Below are positions 1 through 10,490 of a stretch of DNA of 64,000 nt, piece by piece; the stretch's first letter is position 1; every line of letters begins with the position of its first letter. The stretch comes from Heterohyrax brucei (lineage: Eukaryota > Chordata > Mammalia > Hyracoidea > Procaviidae). The notes beneath the pieces are model-generated. The model had not been told where the DNA came from and ran no database searches. It saw nothing but the letters and a program-made list of their open reading frames with translations. Location: contig CM053143.1 of the NCBI GenBank assembly GCA_028571685.1, forward strand, positions 4,579,501 to 4,643,500. Reading direction: 5' to 3'. Made by a program: the position numbers and the translations under genes.

Positions 1-268
1 TGGAGGTCTCAGGGTGTACCCGTTTTTATCCTTGTGTTGCCAGTGAGATTCAACTTAGTGAGCTCCATAGTGGTTATCACTGGTGGTGGCTGTGCACCAT
101 CCTGTTCTTCTGGTCCCAAGTCTATGTAGGCACCCACTTACATGGGTCTCTCTATTTTCTGGATTGTCTTTACTCCATGTCATTTTGTCCTCAGTGAGCA
201 TCCGTTCCTGCTGAGTTGGGGCCATTTGCTGTGCTCTCAGATGTCACCTTGGCAGCTTTTAAGGCCCC
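1..268 (-). mobile_element. L1 3'UTR fragment (3' part of a twin-primed insertion)
   Basis: Read on the minus strand this matches the distal L1 3'UTR also present on the plus strand around 13,150-13,400 (shared elements: a GTCTTAAAAG-like motif, then a CATCTGAG block, then GACCAGAAGAAC). It begins outside the window and stops at 268. The next bases, from 271, are a plus-strand L1 piece whose outer end lies at the same 3'UTR position, so the two look like one inverted insertion. Seen directly; the family name is from memory of afrotherian L1 3'UTRs. Confidence 0.7.
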
Positions 269-270
269 AG

Positions 271-1078
271 AGTTGGCCATGATCCGAAAAACAAAAAACA
301 ACAAATTCTGGAGAGGCTGTGGAGAAAGCAGAACTCTCCTACACTGTTGGTGGGGTTGCAAAATGGTCCAGCCTCTTTGGAAAGCAATCTGGTGCTTCCT
401 TAATAAAATGGATATAGATATACCGTTTGACCCAGTAATTCCACTACTTGGAATATATCCTACAGAATCAAGGCCTTTCACACCAATGGACACATGCACA
501 AGAATGTTTATTGCAGCACAGTCCACGATAGCAAAATGATGGAATCAACCCTGATGCCCAACAACAGAGGTATGGATAGGTCAACTATGGTATATATACT
601 CAATGGAGCACTATGCAATGATAAAGAATAATGATGACTCCAGGAAACATCTCATAACCTGGTTTCAACTGGAAGAGATTATGTTGAGTGAAAGTAGTCA
701 ACAACAAAAGTACAAATACTGTATGAGACCCCTACGATAAGATCTCAAAAACAGACTTACGTATAGAAGAAAAGACTCTTTAATGGCTGCTAAAGAGAGG
801 AGGTAGGGAGGGTTTAGATTAGATAGTTGCTGTAAATTTGGTTGGGTGAAATCAGTGATAGCACACATTAGAAACAAGAACAATATTAAGTGGACTTCAG
901 CATTACTTGAATACTCCTTCCATCTTAACCCAATATTGCAAGGACAGAGTAGCTGGGGCAGGGGGCAAGGGGCCATGCTCTTAGGCCAAATTGAGGCCAA
1001 TTGGCAGAACTAGCAGTTTGCTAAGAGGGCTCTCTACACCCTACATTGGTGAGTGACTTCTGGAGTCTTAGAAGATGG
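271..1078 (+). mobile_element. 5'-truncated L1: end of ORF2 plus proximal 3'UTR
   Basis: The plus strand encodes the L1 ORF2 C-terminal region (MVQPLWKAIW, IPFDPVIPLLGIYP, CTRMFIAAQSTIAK) at about 363-537, then degenerates. The proximal 3'UTR runs to about 1078 (GGGAGGGTTTAGATTAGATA, later ACCCAATATTGCA). The fragment starts at the motif GTTGGCCATGATCC and ends at the point where the minus-strand 1-268 segment begins in L1 coordinates. This is a dead copy with frameshifts and stops after about 537. Confidence 0.85.
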
Positions 1079-1249
1079 TTTTTTAAAAAAGAGGGTTATG
1101 TTTCTAGCCAAAACCAATTATCTTATAGAGACTCAAATTTCTCATTATATCTAAAAAACAAAAACAAAGTGAGCTTGTACATTGGGCCTACTCTTTTATA
1201 ACATGGCTACTGTGTGAACAGTCTCAACCTAGCTAACTAGGGTTGCAGG

Positions 1250-1478
1250 GCCCAGCTGACAACTAGAACCACCCACCAGATATGTTAGTAAGGCTAATTT
1301 CAACTACACAATATCAGTCAAACTACCTCATAACTCTACTCACTTTAGTATCCCAGGATGAGGTCAGCTCAGTTACTGAATCATGAAACCATTAACATAT
1401 AAAACAATTGCAATTTTAAGCTATAATGTTTTGGAGGTAGTTTATTTTGCTGCAATAGATAACTCGTACTAATTTACA
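1250..1478 (+). mobile_element. possible MaLR/MLT1-type LTR 3' fragment
   Basis: The end of this stretch, about 1415-1475 (TTTTAAGCTATAATGTTTTGG then GCTGCAATAGATAACT), resembles the 3' end of mammalian MLT1/MST LTRs, which typically read 'TTTTAAGCCACTAAGTTTTGG ... CAGCAATAGATAACT'. The upstream boundary cannot be placed by eye. A weak call from remembered consensus only. Confidence 0.35.
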
Positions 1479-2870
1479 GATTAGTATAAATATTAAATGA
1501 GTGGATATTCCTATAATACTTGTAAAAGTAATTGTCACATTGCATTAATATTAGCTCTTAATTTTGCCTTTTTTTTCACTCTTAGCTTTAGTATGTATTT
1601 TAAGGATGACAACTATGGGTCTAATAATATATCATTCTTCCAGAATTTGGAGGGATGAAATGTGAAGGATAGTGTAATACTGAGAATTTAGGTTTAGTAT
1701 CTCACTCAAGATTTGTCATTAGTCTTCATGATGACCTTGTGAAAGTAAACACTTATCCTTTGTTTTTAATTTTTCCTCTGTAAAGTTTTACTAAGGTACT
1801 CAAGTTCCTTGTCATTTGTGTATTTATGAAGCCATACTTTTTCAGATAATTTAAAACTACCTTATAAAGCACTAAAGATTTTGTGTTTGTTATGAAATCT
1901 TGTGGAAAATGTATTGAGATACACTATATTTCCTGATCTTAAGCCAAATACAATCAACATTATACAACCTCTTCTAAATAACTCCCTATTGTTATTAGTA
2001 TTTTTTGCACTCCCAAATGAATATTAAAATTAATGAGCCTGTGTCACTTTTAGATTGCTATGTCCTGTGACTTCTTAGGTCTGCTTCATTTTTATTAGTT
2101 CTGTATGGCTATTTTTGGCTATCATTTATTTTAATGAGATTACTTAGACTATTTTTTTTCTTAAATTTGCTTATCTTTTGCTATAGGCTGGGATGAAAGA
2201 CAATAAAGCATTTTAGTCTATGCTGAAAATACAGAATAGATACGTACCAGCCTGAGACCTGAAAGATTTCTCCCTTTAAGCAATTATCTGTGAAATATGC
2301 ACACAGATAACTTTATGCAATTTGTGTAACCACACACAAATATAGAAAATTAATAATTTTATTGAGTAACAACAATGGTAATATGTATGTATTTACAACT
2401 TTTCACAACAGAGCATTGCAACATTTGTGAAACTCCAAATCATAAATCTCTTTCCCTGAAGTATATAGTAATAATCAATCTCTTACTATTTCATTTAGTT
2501 TTATGGCATATATCCCAAATTCTTTCTCCGTACACACACTCAAGCACACATATATGTACATAAATATATGTATTAAGTTTTGCCTCATCTGAACCATATG
2601 TACAACAAATTGTATGTCACATATTTCTTATTTGTTTATTCATCTGATTGTGATATTTCTTTTTTGCCAACTTAAAAAAAGTTATTTTCATTTAAGTTTT
2701 CTCAATATGCATTTGAAAAATTATTCATATATGTATATGTGTGTATGTGTATGTACATCTTTTACAAGTGTAACGGTATGCATCAAAAAATAAAGTTATT
2801 AAAACACACGCACACAGAAGTAAACAATCAAACTGTAAAACTAGGGCCAATATCAGTAATGGTATCACTA
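1479..2870. other. AT-rich stretch, no gene recognised
   Basis: AT-rich sequence with short alternating purine-pyrimidine tracts (for example 2,720-2,760). The open frames here are short, low-complexity and without family signatures. I see no splice-flanked exon and no repeat that I can name. Confidence 0.5.
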
Positions 2871-2871
2871 A

Positions 2872-2985
2872 CTGTAGTAGTGATAGCTAACAGTTACTGG
2901 GCACTTACATGGGTCGAACAATACAGTAATGCTCTACCGTTCTTGAAGTTTTCAGCTATATTGTGAGTTACACTCTTTATCACAC
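2872..2985 (+). repeat. possible MIR fragment
   Basis: GATAGCTAACAGTTACTGGGCACTTACATGG-like sequence resembles the MIR core ('gctaacatttattgagcacttac'), followed by a weaker match through the sequence ending in GTTAC near 2,970. Low-confidence ancient SINE. Confidence 0.35.
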
Positions 2986-3860
2986 TTCATTCACTAAATT
3001 TGTTCTTTTTAACTAATATTGTTTTTGGTGTTTATCTGGATGTTGTGTTTAGCTGTTCATTCATATTCCCTGAATTTTCATGTTTCTTTAATGAGAATAT
3101 GACAGTTTTGTTTTCTCTGATATTAACATATCTGGATGGTCACCACTCCAAGGCTTTATACACAGTGCTGCTGTGAACATTATGTGAAGATTTTTCCTAG
3201 GTTCATTTCCAGCTGTAGTGAAACTCTGAGACTTTGAGTAAGGCTAAACTCCTTGTTAAGCACTTTGGTAATGTAGAGCAGGCAGGTAAATTCTCTTACC
3301 ATGTTCTTACGCAGGTGATGAACACCTTTTGCACTTGTTGGCCCAATGCACTCCACCCCAAGAAGTGTTCTCATAGCCCATGCTGTGCCAGTTTGGCATT
3401 ACATGTTGTCATGAAAAACTCGAACAGCATGCTACGAATATACTTTGTGGCAGTGAAGAGGGTGTGGTTGGCAAATGGAGAAGGTGGAATTGTTGGGTTT
3501 TAAATTTTGCAACCTCATCATGTAATACTAAATCAGTTTTTCAGTGTGACTGGATAAATTTTATCTCTTATCAGTGGTGTATAACAGTTTCACTTGCTCC
3601 AAAAATTCAGCCACTCTTGAGGATACTTGATTTGAAAAAACATTGTTATTGGACAGATTCGTATAGTTATTTCACTTGTTTATAAGTTATGATATCTTTG
3701 ATCTACAATGAAAGTAAGAATTTTTTTCCCAATATGCTTTGTTTTGTGTAATGCCTCTTGATTTTGTTCCACTGGTCTAAGCATTTATCCCTTTCTCAGA
3801 GTCCTAGAAACATATAGAGACCTATCCATTCACCCATTCATCCAACCATCTGTACATACC
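2986..3860. other. unassigned sequence
   Basis: There are overlapping short open frames on both strands at 3,180-3,685 but no recognisable domain and no consistent reading frame. Nothing else can be supported. Confidence 0.4.
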
Positions 3861-3865
3861 TAGAC

Positions 3866-4135
3866 ATAGCTGACATCAAGTTGACTCTAATACTTTGAAA
3901 CTTATGTACAACAGAATGAAATGCTGCCTGGTCCTGTGTCAGCCTCATAATGGCCAGCATGTTTGCTTCTAGTGGTGAACAGTGTACCAAGCCACCTCAC
4001 TGATGGCCTCCTTCACCCTTAGTGGCCCTCTATTTTACCAAACATGATGTCTTCCTCTAACAATTGATCCCTCCTGATGATGTGTCCAAAGCAAATGAGT
4101 CAATGTTCTGTTATGATCCATGAGTTGTTCATTGG
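3866..4135 (-). mobile_element. RTE LINE 3'-end fragment
   Basis: On the plus strand it reads as the reverse complement of the RTE 3' end: the motif ACAACAGAATGAAATGCTGCC, a later CATGATGTCTTCCTCTAACA and GATCCCTCCTGATGATGTGTCCAAAG. The same blocks occur at 10,947-11,200 and 24,127-24,370. Without ORF sequence, the possibility that it is a related SINE cannot be excluded. Confidence 0.65.
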
Positions 4136-4299
4136 CTAAATCTTGAAAGGAAATCATCAGACCTTTCTTCCTAATCTGTCCTAGATTTATTTACTATCAG
4201 ATTTTGATGCTGATACAGGAGAAATGTATAAATAGAACTACACAAAACTTGTGAAAAGCATGTTAAGAAATGTTTCATCTTTTGTGACACAAAGACTGC

Positions 4300-4856
4300 C
4301 AATAGAGTTCACAAACTAATCCTAGAAAAAATGTTACCTATTTCATTGCTGAATACCAAATATCACTGGGGTCACCTCTGAAGTACTTCTCTTGGAAAGT
4401 GCACAGATGCCAGTGCCTAGTCCACTCTTCAAAGCAATTTAGAACTCTTTTGTTTGAATGGCCATTAGAGCAGTCATCATATTACTCTTGATGTCATGAA
4501 TGTCACCGAAATGCCTTCCTTTCAATATTTCCATTTCTTTCCGGTAGAGGAAAAGTTAGGTGGAGGCCAGGTCAGGTGAATGGGGTGGGTGTTCCAGTAC
4601 AGTTATTTGTTTACTGGCTAAAAACTACTTCTCAGGCAACTATACAATTAAGTTTGTTAACTTGCCACCATGCCACCATGCCACCATGCGTGATGGTCAT
4701 TAAGAGTTCAAAATTTCTTTGAAGTGTTAACTTGATGCTGGAATCGGTGCATAGCTTCCTAATGAGAGTACTTCAAAGGTGATCATAGTGATATTCACCA
4801 AAGAAGTATGCAGCACTTAGAATAATTAAGTTTGTGGACTTAATTTTCAGATCCTG
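4300..4856 (-). mobile_element. palindromic (foldback) mariner derivative, copy 1
   Basis: The left arm (about 4,303-4,635) matches the first part of the mariner at 9,232 in the same orientation: a CTCATTGCTGAATA-like block, GGTCCACCTTTCAAAGCAATTT-like block, GACATCAAAATG-like block and CAGTTATTTGTTTACT block. After a 60-bp loop, the right arm (about 4,698-4,856) repeats the first part in inverted orientation, ending in a TIR-like GTTTGTGGACTTAATT. The loop contains three tandem copies of a 9-mer (GCCACCATG, 4,664-4,688). The arms have unequal length (about 330 and 160 bp). The copy at 43,145 is the same structure on the other strand. Confidence 0.75.
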
Positions 4857-4876
4857 TATACTGTAGTTATTTGTTT

Positions 4877-5037
4877 GGAAACCCTAGTGATGCAGTGGTA
4901 AAGTGCTACATCTGCTAACCAAAAGGTCAGCAGGTGAAATCTACCAGGCCCTCCATGGAAACTCCATTGGGCAGTTCTAGTCTGACCTAGTGGGTCTCTA
5001 TGTGTCGAATTGACTCAATGGCAGTGGCTGGTGGTGT
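4877..5037 (+). repeat. AfroSINE-type SINE
   Basis: The copy has a head (GGAAACCCTAGTGATGCAGT), a tRNA-like core (TGCTAACCAAAAGGTCAGCAG) and a tail (GGGTCTCTATGTGTCGAATTG). Full-length but diverged. Confidence 0.85.
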
Positions 5038-6192
5038 AATAATGTGTTTAGAATCAGGCTTTATTTCTCAAATATTTGTTACAACTCACCACTGAGGCCA
5101 ATTCAGTCATAAGTTCTCACTGAGAGAAGATGTTTGACTAGTTAATCAGTATTTTAATATGTACAGGACTATTAAAGTTTTCTATTTGTTCATGATGTAT
5201 TTTTGTGTGATTTTTCTCCTAATTATGTGTTTTGTTTAAATTTCAAAATATATGACCATCCTTTTAGTAGACTTTAATGTCTCTGCTTCTAAAGTTAAAC
5301 AAGACAAAACACTCTTCCCTCTCTTGATAAGGATTCTGTTTCAGTTCTGTATTTCTTCATCAGCATCATTGGAAATTTATAATTCTGTTAGTTCTTTTGT
5401 TTGTTTGTAAGTGAGTAACTTTTATCTTTGTCAAATATCTATATTCTATTTGTTTCATATTTTATTGAATGTCTTCTTTCATATTTATCATTTCTATTCT
5501 TCTTTTGATAGGTTTTTTTTTTTGTTTTTCACTTGCTAACATTGATGTGGTTGCTTAACATTTTTAGAACTTCTTTATAACAAGTGTTTAAAGTGATATT
5601 TTTCTTTTAAGTACCACTTTAATTTCATTTCACATTTTATGTAGTTCTAATTATACATTTCTCAGCATTTTCTAATTTACAATTTACTTCTCTTTGAGCC
5701 AGGGATTGTGGATTTCTGTATTTCCAAACATAGGATTTTATTCTGGTTACCTATTCTTAGTTAATTTTGCTACCACTCATTAACTTCTCCTCATCTATTG
5801 TCTTGAAGGAAGTTTCGGAGTTTTCCATTCTTCCACTATTCTTGACTCAAGCTGTATTTCTTTTATCTATTTGTCTCTTTAGTTGTTTTTCTGGACAATT
5901 TATTCTGTACAGATATCTCCTCCAGTTGTTTTATTGTCTCTTCAACTGTGCTAATTATGATAATAAAGTAAAATGTCAGTTTTTAAGTTTCAATTTTAAG
6001 TATTGCCATTAAATTAATTTTATTTGTTAATATCAAGTGTGATACAAAAATAAATAATCATTGAAACTTAACAACATTTTAAATAGTGCTAGTTTTTTGC
6101 TTCGTGTGTTTTGCTGCTCTGTTATGCAGTGTTTACAATTGTCATAGCTTCCTGACAGATTAATCTTTTATCGTAATCACCTCCTCCATTGG
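5038..6192. other. AT-rich stretch, no gene recognised
   Basis: T-rich on the plus strand. The longest open frame (5,767-6,012, 81 codons) is rich in Phe, Leu and Ser, as expected by chance in T-rich DNA, and has no recognisable motif. The region from 5,160 to 6,000 could be an old L1 3' region but I cannot align it convincingly. Confidence 0.45.
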
Positions 6193-6651
6193 TGTAAGAG
6201 GGATCCTTGAGTCTAATAACAAGATATGGCCAAACATACATCAGCTTACACTGGAGAGACGATATTGACAGAAATTTATTAGTCATTTATGCTCTCTGTG
6301 GGGAGGAGAACACCAAACACCAGGCAAGGAAATACATGGGATGCACTTAGTAATAAAATGAACAAGCAGGGGCTACGGAGACAGGCTTTATAGCATAGCA
6401 TGTGGGGTAGCTCCAGCTTCCCATGGGGGGATGTTAGAGGCTTGTCTGAACATTTCCGAATAGCAGGGGAGTAACACTCTTCAGACTGAAGTCTAAATGG
6501 AGTGCAGGTGGCCTTTCTGACAGGGAAACTACCTAGAGGAGGTCCTTTCCCACTGCGTAGTTGGTGAGAGGAGGAAATCTCATGGTTAGGACTTTGGGGC
6601 CCCGTAAGACTTAAAGATTCCGAGGAGACAGTTGAAATTTTTGCCCTTACA
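6193..6651 (-). mobile_element. LTR of an endogenous retrovirus
   Basis: Read on the minus strand this 459-bp unit begins TGTAAGGGC and ends in CA, as an LTR does. It contains a TATA-like CTATAAAGCC (about 6,381-6,391) and, about 110 bp downstream on that strand, an AATAAA (about 6,270-6,276). A spaced promoter and polyadenylation signal inside TG...CA ends is the expected LTR layout. A possible internal region lies at 6,652-7,850. No duplicated flank is seen immediately next to it. Class not determined. Confidence 0.65.
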
Positions 6652-7850
6652 ATACGATTGATTCCTTTTGCCTTGACATCAAGTATCTACTTTAGTGATG
6701 ACTGATAATATTAGAGAGTAGTGATGTTCCTCTCTAAAAAGTAAAGTAAGAAGGGACTTGACCAGGAGAGAGAGGGCCACTTGGGGAGGAGGTTGTAGAA
6801 ACTGTTAACATTAGATATGTCCATCTTTACAGGTAGTAAAGACAAATAAAGGACCTGTGTGACATTGGTATAGGGGGTGTGCATTCCCAGGGATGTGAAT
6901 TTAAAGTAAGCAATGGCAAAATGGCAGTAGGGGCATCCAGGAGGAGGGCTCCATTTTTCACATTAGGACTTAAAGAAGAGTTTCTTTTTTGAGTAGTCCA
7001 TTAGTTCTTTTAATTAATCCAGCTGCCTGGGTTTACAGAAAGGTGAAAGTCCATTCAATGACTCCTTCAAGTGGTCAACATTGTCTCTACTTAGAAGTTG
7101 AATGAGTGACTTCATAACTGTTAGTCACATCTGGAACTCTGAAGGGGAAAACAAGTGACCAGTAATGCCTTGCATTATGGTCTTGGTATGTATACCAACA
7201 TATATGACTTTGAATTATTTTGGTTATCTGTAAGGCAAAAGATTACCAGAGGTCCTCATCCCAAAGGAGACAGTCTTGGACAAGGAATCTGTGGTGTTGT
7301 CACTGGCCAGACCAGACAACCAGATCATCAGCAGTGGCACAAGTGTTTGTAAAAATGTACAAATAAGGCCGTTTTCTGGTCAGAACATCCAATGCTAAAG
7401 TTATTACCTGAATTGTGACCAGTTGTTCTGACTCTTCAGTTCTTTCTGTTGAAAAGAACATCTAGTTAAGGAATAGTTGAGCTCTGTCAAACTCGTATTA
7501 CTCTTCACTTAGTTTATTACAAGGGGCTTCTCCAGTAGATAAGAGGTCTTAGCAAGAGGTGGCCTCCTCCAACACCATGGGATGTGGCAAACGATGGAGG
7601 AAAATAAGAGTGGGATATGCTCTCTTGACTGCATTCTGAGAAACTTCAGCAGCTATATTGAGGTTACAGGATATTATTTCCAAGAGACACCACACAATGG
7701 GCAACTGGTTATGGAAGGAGTTTCACTGGCTCAAATTCTGTAGTAACCTCTATCTCCGGAAGAGTTCAGCATGTGCTTGTCAATTGCCACTCTAACAGTA
7801 TTTAGCATGGGGCCAAGGAGGACAGTTTCTTGTCATCAGAAGCTAGAAAT
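6652..7850 (-). other. possible decayed ERV internal region
   Basis: This sequence sits where the body of a provirus would lie relative to the 6,193-6,651 LTR on the minus strand. I could not translate any gag, pol or env motif from it, and its composition is less AT-rich than its flanks. The assignment rests on position only. Confidence 0.3.
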
Positions 7851-7954
7851 AACTCGTGGTCATCATGGGATCCAAAGACTCTAAGAAGCATGAGAGGATC
7901 TTGCTAAAGCCTGTGCAATCGAAAAGTGCCTCCAATATTCATTGCTGTGCAAAA

Positions 7955-8107
7955 AATAAAACAGATAAAAAACTTATGGTCATTGAGTCAATTATGACAC
8001 ACCGCAACCCTATAGGACAACGTAGAACTGCTCCCATGAGGTTTCCAAGGAGCCCCTGGTAGACTATAGGGCTGTCAACTTTTTAGTTAGCAGCTGTAGC
8101 TCTTACA
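7955..8107 (-). repeat. AfroSINE-type SINE
   Basis: Reverse complement of the SINE: the tail-derived TCATTGAGTCAATTATGAC, then CCCTATAGGACA, GGTTTCCAAGGAGCCCCTGG and TTTTTAGTTAGCAGCTGTAGC. Complete core and tail. Confidence 0.85.
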
Positions 8108-8445
8108 TGAATTTCATATGCTGACATTATATTTTTCAATCTTGCTAAGATCAGTTATTCTAGCATGTTTTGGGAGTACATTTTTGAGTTGTCTTTGGAA
8201 TTTCTGTATAGAAAATTAATGTCATGTGTTAATGCAGGCAATTTTATTTATTCCCTTTCAAGATTCATACTTTTTGTTTATTTTTCTTATTGCCCATAAT
8301 ACACCAAAAGTGCATTTTTTAAAATGTTTATTTTGAACTAAAATCTAACGGGTCTTCCAATAAGAGTATTGTATTCTTGAACTTGAATAAAATACATTAT
8401 GTAAGTGATACAGTTTCAGTTGTCTTACTATTTTGAAGTATATTT
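8108..8445. other. AT-rich stretch, no gene recognised
   Basis: No repeat or coding signal recognised. It may contain the missing end of the Tc3-like element that follows. Confidence 0.4.
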
Positions 8446-8452
8446 GCTGGCA

Positions 8453-8995
8453 TTATGTATGGGAAACATTTTCGTGTAAATGGCTGCCATAGCAACTTGC
8501 CAATGGAGGCAAAAATAATCGGTTATCAACCCTGATATCTTTTACTATTGGCAGACACAGCCTCTCCTCATTGATGTTGGGAAAAATAAAAGCCATTGAT
8601 TCCTCCAGACCAAAATGCACACCAAATGGCAACATTTTTACAGAAGAAATGGATGTTCATTTCTCCAAATGTGGCAGTTTGTTTGTTAATAAAACCATTC
8701 ATCAAAAAACAGACCTCACTGTTGCAGCCAAAAGCAGGATCAGCTTCCAATTGTTCCAGAGCCCAGTCAGCAAACGTATAGTGCAACAAATGGTCATTAG
8801 ACTTCAGTTCTTGAGTTAAAACAATTTTGTAAGGGTAAAGCTTCAAACCAGATGCAAAATCTACCAAATTGTTGTCAACGAAACATCCAGTTCTTATGCT
8901 CCTCGAGAAATTGATTGGGATGGATTCTTGCCTACACTGTGCTGACCAGTGACTATGTTTTCACGGGAACATGGGGTTCATTGATTCACAGGCAT
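8453..8995 (-). pseudogene. Tc3-like DDE transposase relic
   Basis: The minus strand (8,568-8,867 and flanking frames) carries blocks characteristic of a Tc1/mariner-superfamily transposase family common in arthropods and annotated as Tc3-like. In order: LKLYPYKIVLTQELK, then FADWALEQLEADPAFG, then MNGFINKQTATFG, then NVAIWCAFWSGGINGFYF. Upstream, beyond 8,870, a weaker stop-containing frame continues toward the N-terminal region (SRENIVTGQ). Downstream, 8,453-8,635 encodes a shifted continuation. In the family the first catalytic Asp lies in an 'FSDEAHF' motif between the second and third blocks. Here that motif is degraded (CNSEVCF), so the catalytic core is destroyed. Role in life: cut-and-paste DNA transposition. 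It lies next to the mariner at 9,232 but encodes a different family. Which terminal repeats belong to it is not clear. Confidence 0.75.
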
Positions 8996-9231
8996 TGTTT
9001 CATTGGCAACAGATCTGGCGCTCTCCAATTTTTTGATTAAATGTTGAATTGTTCTGTCTGTGGGACAATTTATGTGCATCATAAATTTCACATAAGACAT
9101 GGAATGTTTGGCAAATGGAACACACAGTTTGTTAACAAACTTTAATAACTTCTACACATTGTGGAATAGTGTAAATTTCATGGCTTTTTGTCAAGGCTAA
9201 CCAAAATCACATGATAAATATGGCTGCTATA

Positions 9232-10130
9232 TGAGGTCCGACAATTAAGTTTGTGAACTCATCCTAGAAAATGTTTTACATACCTCATTGCTGAATAGGA
9301 CTACAGTAACCTTTGAAGTACTCCCTTTGGGAAGCTATGCACTGACCCCAGCACCTGGTCCACCTTTCAAAGCAATTTTTGGACTCGTTTTCTGGAATTA
9401 CCATCAGAGCTGTCATCATATTACCATTGTTATCCTGAATGACATCAAAATGTCTCCCTTTCATTATTACTTTTATCTTTAGTTAAAGAAAAAACGTCAC
9501 GGGGGGACAGATCAAGTGAGTAGAGAAGGTGTCCCAATGCAGTTATTTGTTTACTCGCTAAAATCTCCCTCACAGACAGTGCTGTGTGAGCTCGTGTGTT
9601 ATTGTGATGTAAGAGGCATGAGTTGTTGGCGCAAAGTTCAGGTTGTTTTTGTCTAACTTTTTCATGCAAACTTTGGCACTTCCAGTAGTAAACGCGGTTA
9701 GCTGTTTACCCAGGTGGTACAAATTTTTGCAGTGTTTCCATCAGTTCTTCTCATCACTGCCTGCCCTCAACTCTCTTCATCAGTGACACTTCTCTCCCCA
9801 CAGAAAACGTCTAATTCATTTGTGCGCTGCTGTTTTCTTCACAGCATTATCCTATAAACTTGAACTAACATATTCCTGATTTGACTTACACTATTTCCAA
9901 GTTTAAGAGATTTAATGTTTGTTTCTTTATCAAGCTCTGACATTCTCACAACAGTACACAATGTTCAACTACAATAATGAACTACTCAGCAGGACATTGA
10001 CAGATGTGGACATAAACACAGCTGTGAGACACTGATATAGCAAAATTATGAAACCTGACGCAGTTATTTATACAGTGCTGCCAACGTAAGCACATAGTGG
10101 CAAGTTCAAGAATTTAATTGTTAGACCTTA
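9232..10130 (-). mobile_element. mariner element, internally deleted, with terminal inverted repeats
   Basis: The left end TGAGGTCCGACAATTAAG and the reverse complement of the right end (TAAGGTCTAACAATTAAATT, ending at 10,130) form imperfect inverted repeats of about 28 bp, each flanked by TA, the mariner target site. Its 0.9-kb length is shorter than the usual 1.3 kb, so part of the body is lost. The transposase is encoded on the minus strand. Confidence 0.85.
9445..9700 (-). pseudogene. mariner transposase fragment
   Basis: The minus strand encodes LLHHNNTRAHTALSVREILA, SKQITALGHLLYSLDLSPRD and a following Lys-rich end. These correspond to the mariner catalytic stretch 'LLHDNARPHTA...YSPDLAPCDFFLFP', containing the second and third Asp of the D,D34D triad. 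The second triad Asp is replaced by Asn (HHNN); the third remains in a changed context (SPRD). The rest of the transposase is frameshifted or deleted, so this is an inactive relic. The role would have been excision and integration at TA sites. Confidence 0.85.
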
Positions 10131-10296
10131 TAGCTTCACAAATTTGGCCTCTGTGAGCTATGAAAAATATGACATCCTTAGTGGAAAACTATTTTGTTCA
10201 ATGATATCAGTGAATATATGAAGTCTATATTTGTATAAATGTAATAAAGCAAATAATTTGTCTATACTTTATTTTCTAACATTTTTTACTGAATGC

Positions 10297-10490
10297 TAGG
10301 GTCACCATGAGTTGGATCCAATTCAATGGCACTTGGCTGGCTTAGCTTTGGTAACCTTTGAGATCAGCTGCTAACAAAATGACGAGCAGTTCAAATTTAC
10401 CAGAGGATCCTTGGATATCTTTTGAGGCAATTCTTCTGTATCCTTTAGGGTCACTGGGACTCAGAATTGACTTGATTACAAAAGGTTACT
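10297..10490 (+). repeat. SINE tail followed by a second, partial AfroSINE
   Basis: 10,297-10,345 is a SINE 3' tail (GGGTCACCATGAGTTGGATC, CAATGGCACTTGG). 10,346-10,490 contains a core (GATCAGCTGCTAAC), a middle (CAGTTCAAATTTACCAGAGG) and a second tail (AGGGTCACTGGGACTCAGAA). This looks like two adjacent copies, the first represented only by its 3' end. Confidence 0.6.
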
